The notes: generated from the letters alone by a model not told the origin. DNA of 56,706 bases from Geothermobacter hydrogeniphilus (GCF_002898515.1 NZ_PPFX01000003.1:1-56706); one strand, 5' to 3'; shown: positions 27,687 through 35,382, counted from the stretch's first letter. Translations and numbers: made by a program.

Positions 27687-28982
27687 ATGGGCCGCCTGCG
27701 GCAACGCGACATCGCGCTGTTTTTCTTTCCGCTGCTGCTCAACGTGCAGCTGATGAGCATCTCCCACACCGTCATCAACGGCGCCCTGGCGCGACTGGAA
27801 GACTACGTCACGGCACTGGCCGGTTTTTCGGTGGCGATGGTGATCCATCTCTTCATCGCCTCGCCGTCCTACCAGAACCACACCGTCGCCATCGCCATGG
27901 TCAGGGGACGCCGGTCGCTCAAGGCGGTGCTGCTGTTCGTGCTGCTGGTCGCCGCCTACGTGTCCCTGATGCTGTCACTGATCGCCTTCACGCCGCTCGG
28001 CAACCTGGTGCTGGAGAGAATCCTCAGCACTCCGCCACAGATCGCCGAGGAGACCCGCAGGACCCTTCGACTGCTGGTGCTGCTGCCCCTGTTCACCGGG
28101 CTGCGCGGCCTCTTCCAGGGGCTGGTGATCCAGGCGCGCCGCACATCCCTGGTCTCTCTGGCCACCGGGGTGCGGGTCGGCTTCCTGTTGCTGCTGCTCA
28201 CCTTGGGAAGCAGCTGGTTCTCAGGCGCCGCGCTCGGGGCCTTTGCCCTGGTCGGCTGTATCATGATTGAGACCCTGCTGATGGGCTTGTTCGCCTGGCA
28301 GGTTCACCTGCCCCGAGACGAGGAGGCAGTAGAGGACTCCACCGGCAGCATCCTGCGCTACGCCTTCCCTCTCGCCTGGTCCTCCTGCCTGCAGCAGACC
28401 GTGCCATTGCTGATCAACGCCATCATCAGCCGCCTGCCGGACGCGCCCCTGGCACTGGCGGCCTTCGGCGTCATCCGCGGATTCCTGTTCCTGCTCGCCG
28501 GCCCGATGCGCAACCTGCAGCAGGCCTACCTGACCCTGGTCCGCGGGGATGAAGACAGAGCGGTACTGGTCCGCTTCCACCTGCTGCTGGCCATCGGCAT
28601 GGGCGCGCTGATCCTGCTGGTCACCGGGCCCTTGAGCGCGACCGTCCTCGGCGGCTGGCTGGGTGTCGCCGATCGGCTGCGCAGCTACATCACCTGGCCG
28701 CTGGCCGCCTGCGGCATCTTCCCGTTGCTGTACGGCACCACCAACCTGCTGCGCGGCTGGTTCGCCGGCGCCCGACAGACCGCCCGTCTCGGACATTCCA
28801 CGCTGCTGAAGGGTTTCTTCATCCTGCTGCTCTGGCCATTGATCCTCTGGCTGCGGCCGCCGCTTTCCGGCATCGGCGTCGCGATCATGCTGCTGATCGC
28901 GGCCGAAATTCTGGAAACCGTCTATCTTGCCCGGCAGCGGTCAAAACTCGGCAGCGGGGTTGAGCATCTGGTCCCGAGGTAG
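27687..28982 (+). CDS. MOP-superfamily (MATE-like) membrane transporter
   Basis: The 431-residue protein has about twelve hydrophobic helices with few charges between them, starting after MGRLRQRDIALFFFPLLLNVQLM. The two-half arrangement and FGVIRGFLFLLAGP resemble MATE/flippase-type carriers, but I see no motif that fixes the substrate. The start at 27687 follows 49 bp after yggS, without a clear ribosome site. It may be cotranscribed with maf-yggS by position only. Confidence 0.7.
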   Translation: MGRLRQRDIALFFFPLLLNVQLMSISHTVINGALARLEDYVTALAGFSVAMVIHLFIASPSYQNHTVAIAMVRGRRSLKAVLLFVLLVAAYVSLMLSLIAFTPLGNLVLERILSTPPQIAEETRRTLRLLVLLPLFTGLRGLFQGLVIQARRTSLVSLATGVRVGFLLLLLTLGSSWFSGAALGAFALVGCIMIETLLMGLFAWQVHLPRDEEAVEDSTGSILRYAFPLAWSSCLQQTVPLLINAIISRLPDAPLALAAFGVIRGFLFLLAGPMRNLQQAYLTLVRGDEDRAVLVRFHLLLAIGMGALILLVTGPLSATVLGGWLGVADRLRSYITWPLAACGIFPLLYGTTNLLRGWFAGARQTARLGHSTLLKGFFILLLWPLILWLRPPLSGIGVAIMLLIAAEILETVYLARQRSKLGSGVEHLVPR

Positions 28983-29045
28983 GGGACAGGTTCGAGGTGA
29001 AAGATGGGAGATGGGAGGCCGGCATGGTCGTGCCGGTCCCGATCT

Positions 29046-29897
29046 TCAGCGCGCACCCAACAGCTGCAGCAGCACGCCGACGGCGGCGTCCCCGGCGGCC
29101 TCTTCGGCGGCACCGAACCAGCTGACCTCGATCTGTCGGGCGGGAACCTTGAAGATGTAGAGCAACCGCGAGCGAACCGCGTCGACCCGCCTGCGGGCCA
29201 ACTTCAGATCGGCCCGGGTGCCGCGCGAGACTCCCTGGATTTTCAGTTTCCGTGCCGGGTTCTTCTTCAGCGCCGCGGCCAGATCGGCGATCGCCTCCGT
29301 CCCCCCTTCAGGCGTAGTGCCATCGGGCTGGTAACGCAGGGGCACCCGCTTGAGAACCGTCTGCGACACGGCCCGGCGAGGAGCCGGCTTCACAGCGACA
29401 GGCTGGAGACGGACCGCCCGCTGCCGGGATTCGCCGCTGCGGGCGGACGCCGCCGGACGCGGTGCCCCTCCCCCGGCAAAGGCCTCCGTGGACACGAACG
29501 CGATGTCAACCCGACGATTCCGGGCTCGTCCCGCCTTGCTGCCGTTGGCGGCGAGCGGCCGGGAGGAATCGAGCCAGGCGATGCCGATCCGCCCCTTGGC
29601 AATCCCGTACTCGTTGACCAGCAGGTCACGCACCGCCGCGGCGCGGTCATGAGAAAGGCGGATATTGAGGGAACGGGGACCCGTGTCGTCGGTGTGCCCG
29701 GCGAAGGCAATCCTGATCCGGGGGTGGCTCTTCAGCTCCCCCGCCAGGCGGGCGATGACCGCCCGGTCGCGCGGGGTGACCCGCGCCGAATTCAGACCGA
29801 AATGAACCTGGAATCCCGCCAGGTTGACCGCCCCGAAACCGACCGACGGCACCAGCAGTCCGAGACAGCAGCCGATAAGTATCCAAGATCGCAACAT
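29046..29897 (-). CDS. Secreted protein with two OmpA-like peptidoglycan-binding domains
   Basis: The 283-residue protein has a signal peptide (cut near 22), a full OmpA-like domain at about 28-130 (FAGHTDDTGP, NIRLSHDRAAAV, SRPLAANG, GRARNRRVDIAF), a basic Ala/Pro/Arg linker, and a second, more divergent OmpA-like unit at about 180-283 (RKLKIQGVSRGTR, LARRRVDAVRSRL). There is no beta-barrel. It should bind peptidoglycan in the periplasm. ATG 29897 follows GGGGAGGA; the ORF to 29957 is not supported. Confidence 0.83.
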   Translation of the reverse strand: MLRSWILIGCCLGLLVPSVGFGAVNLAGFQVHFGLNSARVTPRDRAVIARLAGELKSHPRIRIAFAGHTDDTGPRSLNIRLSHDRAAAVRDLLVNEYGIAKGRIGIAWLDSSRPLAANGSKAGRARNRRVDIAFVSTEAFAGGGAPRPAASARSGESRQRAVRLQPVAVKPAPRRAVSQTVLKRVPLRYQPDGTTPEGGTEAIADLAAALKKNPARKLKIQGVSRGTRADLKLARRRVDAVRSRLLYIFKVPARQIEVSWFGAAEEAAGDAAVGVLLQLLGAR

Positions 29898-30024
29898 GAA
29901 ATGAATCCTCCCCAGTCTATTTTCATACCGTGACCGACCCTTCAGGACGGCAGGCAACGGTCCTCAGGGTAACACACCAAATGTCCGCAATTCATGAAAA
30001 ATCAGATTCCGCTATGATGGAGAG

Positions 30025-30204
30025 ATGAAGGAGAAAAAACACCCCTGTCCCGACTGCCGCATGTGCCAGTGGTGTTCGGATGACCGTTGCCGGCTCTGCC
30101 TGAAGAGCGGAACCGGCTGCCGCAAAAAACTCTCGGTCGCCGAACAGATTGCGCTGTTCGAGGCGGTCAACCGCAAGAGCGATCCGCAGAAGGAGGTCGA
30201 CTGA
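30025..30204 (+). CDS. Small cysteine-rich protein (59 aa)
   Basis: This short gene encodes 59 residues with seven cysteines in the first 32: CPDCRMCQWC (8-17), DRCRLC (20-25) and C32, then a short amphipathic tail ending KEVD. The spacing suggests a zinc or iron-sulfur site. The ATG at 30025 follows GGAGAG, and the frame ends with TGA 30202-30204. I do not recognise a named family. It stands alone between the OmpA-like gene (divergent) and the mntA/hepT pair. Confidence 0.7.
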   Translation: MKEKKHPCPDCRMCQWCSDDRCRLCLKSGTGCRKKLSVAEQIALFEAVNRKSDPQKEVD

Positions 30205-30243
30205 TCTCTGTAAAAAGGAGGACGATCCGCGACCAGCCCCCTG

Positions 30244-30265
30244 CCCGGTTCGGGTTTTTATTTTT
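30244..30265 (+). terminator. Weak terminator-like hairpin
   Basis: CCCG-GTT-CGGG is followed by TTTTTATTTTT. The stem is short, but its place 40 bp after the Cys-rich gene fits. Confidence 0.35.
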
Positions 30266-30278
30266 GTTTCCTTCTGAG

Positions 30279-30292
30279 AAATGCTAGCATTT
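30279..30292. promoter_or_regulatory. Perfect 14-bp palindrome before mntA
   Basis: AAATGCTAGCATTT lies 67 bp upstream of the mntA start in an AT-rich stretch. It is a good candidate operator for this toxin-antitoxin-like pair, though no DNA-binding protein is encoded in it. Confidence 0.45.
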
Positions 30293-30359
30293 AACTGTTT
30301 TTCATATAGATTCCATACCAGAGTCCACCAGAACATTTCCCGTTTTCAGGAGCAAGTTT

Positions 30360-30644
30360 ATGGACAAATTCATTGAAGAGCACCGTAATGCCATCAGGCA
30401 GTTGGCGATTAAGCGTGGCGCCTTGCGGGTGCGTCTTTTTGGCTCACTGGCGCGGGGGGACGGGGGGCCACAAAGTGATGTTGACCTTCTGGTTGATCTG
30501 GAAGAAGGACGTTCGGCCCTGGCCCTGGGCGGGATACTGATGGATCTTCAGGAACTTTTGGGGCGACGGGTCGATGTGGTCACGCCGGCAGCCCTGCACC
30601 CCGACATCAGAAAGAAGGTTCTGGAACAGGCGGTGGACCTATGA
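30360..30644 (+). CDS. mntA: MntA-type nucleotidyltransferase antitoxin
   Basis: The 94-residue minimal nucleotidyltransferase has the motif GSLARG then DVD: G28-S29 with ten residues before D40-x-D42. In known pairs MntA adds AMP to a tyrosine of the HepT toxin and so inactivates it. All catalytic residues are present. It overlaps hepT by 4 bp (ATGA). The region around it contains other defence and toxin-antitoxin remnants. Confidence 0.88.
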   Translation: MDKFIEEHRNAIRQLAIKRGALRVRLFGSLARGDGGPQSDVDLLVDLEEGRSALALGGILMDLQELLGRRVDVVTPAALHPDIRKKVLEQAVDL

Positions 30645-30976
30645 CGCGGGAACGGGACACTATCCTTCTCAAGCATATGCTTGAGTGCATCAGCCGCATT
30701 CAAAGGTATACCGGTGGCAAACGGCAGGATTTTTTCGACTCCGAGCTTATTCAGGACGCGGTGGTCAGAAACCTCCAGACCCTGGCTGAATCGAGTCAGC
30801 AGCTCAGTGACGAATGCAAAGCTGTCCGCCCCGACATAGACTGGCGGGCCATATCGGGGTTTCGCAATATTCTGGTCCGCGATTATCTCGGCCTCGACCT
30901 CAAGCTGATCTGGCTGGTGGTGGAAAAGGAACTCCCGACTTTGCGGGCCGCGCTTGAGGACATGCGGACGGGCTGA
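30641..30976 (+). CDS. hepT: HepT-like toxin (DUF86) with catalytic His replaced
   Basis: The 111-residue helical HEPN protein has the right length and the family end GFRNILVRDYLGLDLKLIW. The HEPN RNase motif is R-x4-H-x-Y; here it reads R75-N-I-L-V-R80-D-Y82, with CGC at 30878-30880 where a CAC His codon is expected. The tyrosine targeted by MntA is kept. Loss of the His should remove or greatly lower RNase activity, so this may be a disarmed toxin kept with its antitoxin. Confidence 0.85.
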   Translation: MTRERDTILLKHMLECISRIQRYTGGKRQDFFDSELIQDAVVRNLQTLAESSQQLSDECKAVRPDIDWRAISGFRNILVRDYLGLDLKLIWLVVEKELPTLRAALEDMRTG

Positions 30977-31108
30977 TAGAACCGCTCCGTCGGCAAACTC
31001 TATCTTCCCCGACTCACCCACTCAGTCCGTCATTTAAGACCGCCCCCGCTACAAGGCTTCAAACCTGCCCGGCTCAGAGCTTTTATTTTGCCGCTGGCGT
31101 GAGAAAAT

Positions 31109-31129
31109 GATAACTTTAGAAAAGTTATC
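31109..31129. promoter_or_regulatory. Palindrome GATAACTTT / AAAGTTATC
   Basis: Two perfect 9-bp arms are separated by 3 bp (AGA). It lies 40 bp before the DUF4357 pseudogene in an otherwise empty stretch (30977-31168), and looks like an operator of the lost restriction operon. Confidence 0.4.
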
Positions 31130-31168
31130 TCAATGTAATTGCAGTGACTTTTGCGGGGAGGGCTCGCA

Positions 31169-31456
31169 ATGTCCAGTGCGAAAAAAAGTACAGCCTCTTG
31201 GGGCAGCTACTGCAACCTGCGAGGCCAATTTGTAATTGATAGCAAACCAGCCCCCTCTGACACCCCCGCCTTCTACGTGTTCACCGATGATGTTGCCTTC
31301 TCCAATCCAAGTGCCGTCGGCACCGTTGTGGCGGCTCGTAACACCAACGGCCGGGAATCGTAGCTTGTCGAGGGGACCCGGACCAGCTACGCACAGTGGC
31401 AGGAGCAGAAGATCGACCAAGCAACGCAGTTGGCTCCGGTCAACGATGACGCCTAG
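31169..31456 (+). pseudogene. DUF4357-like protein with in-frame stop
   Basis: ATG 31169 opens MSSAKKSTASWGSY... and a DUF4357-like stretch FTDDVAFSNPSAVGTVVAARNTNGRES. A TAG at 31361-31363 interrupts the frame; reading on gives LVEGTRTSYAQWQEQK until TAG 31454-31456. In this domain the interrupted position is followed by a Trp-containing tail, so TGG to TAG is the likely change. It lies 8 bp before the truncated methyltransferase and probably belonged to the same restriction-modification operon. Confidence 0.6.
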
Positions 31457-31464
31457 GGACAGAC

Positions 31465-32220
31465 ATGAGCAAGTACAGTGACTTGACCAAAGAGCAGCTG
31501 ATTGCCTTGCTCGAACGCCGAGAGCGCGAGGCTGCCTATGGGCTTGTCTGGGAGCGAGATGAGATCGAGCCCGACAGGCACCTCAACGACGACTTTGTAG
31601 CCTTGGACCTCGACAAGGACCTCTCGCAGGGGGACGCACCCTACCAGAATCTGATCATCGAAGGGGACAACTTCGATGCCCTGCGTTACCTGCGCATGAC
31701 CCACTCCGGCAAGGTCAAGTGCATCTACATTGATCCTCCCTACAACACCGGCAACCGCGACTTCGTCTACAATGATCGCTTCTTCGACAACACCAACCGC
31801 TTCCGGCACTCGACATGGCTGGAGTTCATGTACCAGCGGCTGATGCTGGCCAGAGAGCTTCTTCACCCTGAAGGAGTGATCTTCGTCTCCATTGATGATA
31901 ATGAGTTATTCCCCCTTGGGCTGTTGATGACTCGAATTTTTGGTGAGAACTCAAAACTAGGAGTCCTTGTCTGGAGATCCCGGAAATCTGCTGACAGCAG
32001 AAATAAAACTGGTCTATCCATAGATCATGAATACATTCTAGCCTTCGGAAGGAGAATCCAGGGGGAGCCAGTTGATCTAGGGAAATTTAGCAAACAGGAC
32101 AACATTTCATACCCTACTCTTCGAAAATTTCCCATTCTGGGAACATTTTTTATGGAACTTTTCCGGGAACACGTATATACTTTCCATGAACCGCATCATT
32201 GCCAAAAGAACACTGCGTGA
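31465..32220 (+). pseudogene. Truncated type III-like adenine DNA methyltransferase (Mod)
   Basis: The first 215 residues or so are a normal Mod N terminus: LTKEQLIALLERRERE, NLIIEGDNFDALRYL, the catalytic DPPYNTGNRDFVYND (motif IV, about residues 90-105) and HSTWLEFMYQRLMLARELL, then SIDDNE. After about 32100 the similarity ends and the frame runs into the higB promoter and start until TGA 32220. Full-length proteins are more than twice this size and carry the SAM-binding FxGxG region later, which is missing. It cannot be an active methyltransferase. GC content drops near the break. Confidence 0.8.
32153..32181 (+). promoter_or_regulatory. higBA promoter with possible operator
   Basis: The -10 TATACT (32176-32181) is only 4 bp from the higB ATG, with TGGAAC (32153-32158) at 17 bp as a weak -35. 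GGAA-CTT-TTCC within it is an inverted repeat. The message would be almost leaderless. Confidence 0.45.
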
Positions 32221-32482
32221 ATTCTGGAAAAGCCATCCCGACTCCGAGGAGGCCCTGAAGTCCTGGCATGCCGAGGCCAAAGCCGCCAACTGGCAGAACC
32301 CGGCAGAGATCAAGGCCCAGTACCGCAGCGCCAGCGTCCTCAAGGATAGTCGGGTCGTCTTCAATATCTGCGGCAACAAGTACCGCCTGATCGTCAAGAT
32401 CAACTATGCGGCGTCGATCGTCCTGATCCGCTTTATCGGCACCCACAAAGAATACGATGCCATTGACGCGGAGACCGTGTGA
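32186..32482 (+). CDS. higB: HigB-type mRNA interferase toxin
   Basis: The 98-residue protein matches HigB of the RelE superfamily: RTLREFWKSHPDSEEALKSW, KAQYRSASVLKDSRVVFNI and the C-terminal GTHKEYDAID. These toxins cut mRNA on the ribosome. The gene is toxin-first, as is typical for hig, and overlaps higA at TGATG. There is no clear ribosome site, in keeping with a near-leaderless message. Confidence 0.93.
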   Translation: MNRIIAKRTLREFWKSHPDSEEALKSWHAEAKAANWQNPAEIKAQYRSASVLKDSRVVFNICGNKYRLIVKINYAASIVLIRFIGTHKEYDAIDAETV

Positions 32483-33681
32483 TGAAACCGAAAGTCATCA
32501 AAAACGAAACCGAATACCAAGCAACCCTGGAACGTATCAACGAGCTGATGGATGCCGAGCCGGGCACCGAGGCCTTCGACGAGCTTGAGCTGCTGGCCAT
32601 ACTGGCCGACAACTACGAGAACGAAGCGCACCCGATTGAGCTGCCCGATCCGATTGCGGCGATTCGCTTTCGCATGGATCAGGCCGGGCTCAAGCAGAAG
32701 GATCTGGTGCCGCTGATCGGCAGCCGCAGCAAGGTGTCTGAGGTTCTGTCCGGAAAGCGGACCCTGAGCCTTGCCATGATGCGCAACCTGCATCGGGAAC
32801 TGGGGATTCCGGCGGAGGTTCTGCTGCAGGAACCCGGGGCAAAGATCACCTCACCCCTGGAGGGGGTGGAGTGGGAGCGATTCCCGATGAAAGAGCTTCT
32901 CGGGCGAAACTGGATTGCCGGTTTCAAGGGGTCCCTTTCAGAAGCCAAGGAAAAAGCGGAAGAGATCCTGAGCGTCTGGGCATCCCCCTTGGGGGAAGGT
33001 GCGCTTGAGCCCGCCCTGCTCCGGCAGCATGTTCGTGCCGGCGGCACAGCCGATGGCTACGCGCTGACGGCCTGGAAAATCCGCGTATCTCTGCTGGCCC
33101 TTGAACAGGAGTTGCCGCGCTACAAACCCGGCACCGTCACCCGGGACTTCGTCCGCGACCTCGTAAGACTCAGCTACCTGGATAACGGACCGCTCCTTGC
33201 ACAGGAATATCTACACAAAAACGGCATCCATTTCGTGGTCGAACCACACCTGCCCCACACCCACCTGGACGGTGCCGCGATCCGCCTGCCCGACGGCTCC
33301 CCTCTCGTCGCCCTGACCCTGCGCCACGACCGCCTCGACAACTTCTGGTTCACCCTGTGCCACGAACTGGCCCACGTGGCGCTACACTTCGACGACCAGG
33401 AAAGTATCGTCTTTTTCGACGATCTCGATCAGCAGCAGGTCGACGCCCTCGAAACCGACGCGGACCATTGGGCCGTCGAGACATTGATCCCGGCGGAGGC
33501 CTGGAACGCTGCGGGGCTCTGCCGGGATCCAAAACCCGCCAGGGTTCGTGCTTTCGCGGCAGTCCACCGGATCAGTCCCGTCATCCCTGCAGGCAGGGTT
33601 AGACGAGAGACGGGCAATTACCGGCTTTTCGGAAGTTATATAGCCCAACAGAAGGTGAGATACCTCTGGAAAATCAGCTGA
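32482..33681 (+). CDS. higA: HigA antitoxin fused to an IrrE/ImmA-type zinc peptidase
   Basis: The 399-residue protein is much longer than usual HigA (about 100-140). Residues 1-120 are a normal HigA with an Xre-type helix-turn-helix (QAGLKQKDLVPLIGSRSKVSEVLSG). A middle region of about 130 residues follows, then an IrrE/ImmA-like metallopeptidase with H294-E-L-A-H298 and a downstream ETDADHWA acidic site. ATG 32482 shares its A with the higB stop. The peptidase part might destroy the antitoxin or another repressor in response to stress; this is inference. Confidence 0.88.
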   Translation: MKPKVIKNETEYQATLERINELMDAEPGTEAFDELELLAILADNYENEAHPIELPDPIAAIRFRMDQAGLKQKDLVPLIGSRSKVSEVLSGKRTLSLAMMRNLHRELGIPAEVLLQEPGAKITSPLEGVEWERFPMKELLGRNWIAGFKGSLSEAKEKAEEILSVWASPLGEGALEPALLRQHVRAGGTADGYALTAWKIRVSLLALEQELPRYKPGTVTRDFVRDLVRLSYLDNGPLLAQEYLHKNGIHFVVEPHLPHTHLDGAAIRLPDGSPLVALTLRHDRLDNFWFTLCHELAHVALHFDDQESIVFFDDLDQQQVDALETDADHWAVETLIPAEAWNAAGLCRDPKPARVRAFAAVHRISPVIPAGRVRRETGNYRLFGSYIAQQKVRYLWKIS

Positions 33682-33804
33682 CACACTCGTTCGGAAAGAC
33701 TGAAGAGCTCTCCATGGGAAGGGAGTCGTGGGTTCGCTCTGACTGCAGGGCCATCTTTGGCACACCGGCGAGGCTCAGGACTGAAACTCCATCTAAAAAA
33801 CCAG

Positions 33805-33832
33805 TTGCATCATCCGGATAAACGGATAGAAT
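33805..33832 (+). promoter_or_regulatory. ArsR-gene promoter, possibly leaderless transcript
   Basis: TTGCAT (33805-33810) and TAGAAT (33827-33832) are 16 bp apart, which puts the start of transcription at about 33839, at the ATG itself. Between them lie two CGGATA copies that could be the operator. No ribosome site precedes the ATG. Confidence 0.5.
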
Positions 33833-33839
33833 AGCGGAC

Positions 33840-34220
33840 ATGCGTGAATATGCCCGTTTCTTCAAGGCTCTCTCCGACCCGACCCGGCTGCGGATCCTGC
33901 TGCTGCTCTCGCGTGGCGAACTTTCGGTCGGCGATTTGACCCGCAGTTTGAAACTGCCGCAGTCGACGGTGTCGCGCCACCTCGCCTACCTGCGCAGCGC
34001 CGGTTGGGTGGATGATCGCCGCGACGGGGTCAGAGTCATCTATCAGCTGGTCAAATCGGGCATCGACATGCAGCGCCGGCTGCTGTTCCTGCTGGAAAAG
34101 GAACTCTACGACCTGCCGGTGGTGCAGCAGGACTTCAAGGCGCGGGACAACCTCAAGCAGCCGCAACCAGCGCGGCAGGCCTCCACGACCGGAGTCCTGC
34201 CGGACCGCTCCTACCGCTGA
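33840..34220 (+). CDS. ArsR-family transcriptional regulator
   Basis: The 126-residue protein has the ArsR winged helix: FFKALSDPTRLRILLLL (about 7-23), VGDLTRSLKLPQSTVSRHLAYLRSAGWVDDRRDG split over about 30-62 and the wing GVRVIYQL. No CxC metal site of the arsenic type is seen, so the signal is unknown. The C-terminal 30 residues are not part of the domain. The 158-bp gap before it (33682-33839) holds only its promoter. Confidence 0.88.
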   Translation: MREYARFFKALSDPTRLRILLLLSRGELSVGDLTRSLKLPQSTVSRHLAYLRSAGWVDDRRDGVRVIYQLVKSGIDMQRRLLFLLEKELYDLPVVQQDFKARDNLKQPQPARQASTTGVLPDRSYR

Positions 34221-34268
34221 ACAGCCCCCTCCTGCCGACCTGTCCTCACTGCACTTTTCAGCTCCCAC

Positions 34269-34285
34269 GAATCCACTGATTCAGG
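34269..34285. repeat. Solo end of the MITE-like element
   Basis: GAATCCACTGATTCAGG matches the right terminal repeat of the 35521 copy (GAATTCACTGATTCAGG). No left end is visible nearby, so this is a remnant. Confidence 0.5.
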
Positions 34286-34301
34286 ATTCCGGCCGGCGGG
34301 T

Positions 34302-34748
34302 TCAGTCACCACCGGCAATGGCGCGGTCGATCGACAGCGCTCCGCCGCCTTTTATCAGCAGGGCAACGGCGATACCGAGGGCCAGCAGGTGGTACTCGAA
34401 ACCCTCGCCTTTCTGGTTGCCGAGCCAGTTCATGAAAAAACCGTTCTGCCAGTGAACCATGGCAATCGCCCCGGCCATCACCGCCGCCACCCCGAGAGCG
34501 CCGAGGCGGGTCAGGAAACCGACGATCAGTCCCAGGGCGCCGAGAGACTCAGCCAGGATCACCAGCACAGCGACCGCGCCGGGCAGCCCCATTGTGGCGG
34601 TGAAGAAACCGTAAGTGCCGGAAAAACCATGACCGCCGAACAGACCAAGGGTCTTCTGCAAGCCGTGCGGCAAGATGACGATGCCGAGGGTCAGTCTGAG
34701 CAGCAGCAGGATTATATCATCGCGTGTATGAAGGCATTTTCTCCACAT
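34302..34748 (-). CDS. DoxX-family membrane protein
   Basis: The 148-residue protein has four helices (about 12-32, 50-72, 78-100, 115-135) and the DoxX features LGIVILPHGLQK and GFLTRLGALGVAAVMAGA. DoxX-like proteins are small quinone- or redox-linked membrane proteins whose exact reaction is often unknown. AGGAAAG precedes ATG 34748. It follows the MarR gene on the same strand with a palindrome between, so MarR control is likely. Confidence 0.88.
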   Translation of the reverse strand: MWRKCLHTRDDIILLLLRLTLGIVILPHGLQKTLGLFGGHGFSGTYGFFTATMGLPGAVAVLVILAESLGALGLIVGFLTRLGALGVAAVMAGAIAMVHWQNGFFMNWLGNQKGEGFEYHLLALGIAVALLIKGGGALSIDRAIAGGD

Positions 34749-34774
34749 CTGTCTTTCCTTTCAAAAATAGTTTC

Positions 34775-34789
34775 AACCTGATTCAGGTT
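34775..34789. promoter_or_regulatory. Palindrome upstream of doxX
   Basis: AACCTGA-T-TCAGGTT, 27 bp before the doxX start, is a 15-bp near-perfect palindrome fit for a MarR-type dimer. It also resembles the CCTGATTCAGG ends of the MITE-like family, but has no element around it. Confidence 0.45.
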
Positions 34790-34817
34790 AATTTCGAACC
34801 ATCTGCCGAACGAAAAT

Positions 34818-35264
34818 TCAGTCGCCGACTCCCAACTTTCGGCAGAGGCGCCGCAGCGTCTCCTGGTCTTCGGCACTGAGAACGGCCAGGCGCTGTTTAA
34901 TGCCGGCGACCTGACGCGGCATGATGCGGGCGATCAGTTCCCGCCCGGAATCGGTCAACGCAACACTGTAATAACGCCGGTCTTCCGCCTGGCGCCGTCG
35001 TTTAACCAAACCGCGCTTCTCCAGGTTGTCAACCACGGTGGTCACGTTGCCGCCGCTTCTGAGAAGCTTTCTGCCAATGTCCCGCTGACAAAGCGGTCCG
35101 AGATGGTAAAGCGCCTCCAGAGTGCCGAACTGACCGACCGTCAATTTTTCCGCGGCAAGATGACGCGTAGTGTCAGCGGAAACCACTTCGCTGCAGCGCA
35201 ACAGGTTGATATAGGTATTGAGTGCCCGTCGTTCAGATGTTGTTCCCGGATACTTCGTCGCCAT
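34818..35264 (-). CDS. MarR-family transcriptional regulator
   Basis: The 148-residue protein has the MarR winged helix: LTVGQFGTLEALYHLGPLC, GRKLLRSGGNVTTVVDNLEKRGLV and the wing RQAEDRRYYSVALTDSGREL, flanked by N- and C-terminal dimer helices. ATG 35264 is used; the TTG two codons earlier is unlikely. A 14-bp palindrome lies just upstream, suggesting self-regulation. Downstream is the DoxX gene. Confidence 0.9.
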   Translation of the reverse strand: MATKYPGTTSERRALNTYINLLRCSEVVSADTTRHLAAEKLTVGQFGTLEALYHLGPLCQRDIGRKLLRSGGNVTTVVDNLEKRGLVKRRRQAEDRRYYSVALTDSGRELIARIMPRQVAGIKQRLAVLSAEDQETLRRLCRKLGVGD

Positions 35265-35284
35265 AGCCAATTCTATGTCAAATG

Positions 35285-35298
35285 GTTTAAATTTAAAC
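35285..35298. promoter_or_regulatory. Likely MarR operator
   Basis: GTTTAAATTTAAAC is a perfect 14-bp palindrome 20 bp before the marR-type start codon, overlapping the AT-rich promoter area. Confidence 0.6.
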
Positions 35299-35382
35299 TA
35301 TCAGCACCATGAAGCGGCTGTCAAGCCCCCCCGCACCATCAGGCGGAAAACATTTCAGTTCCTGGTATGAACGAACATCACC

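Noticed and set aside
27687-28982. Calling the MOP-type protein a drug exporter
   Set aside because: Only the helix pattern supports MATE-like identity; no substrate motif was seen.
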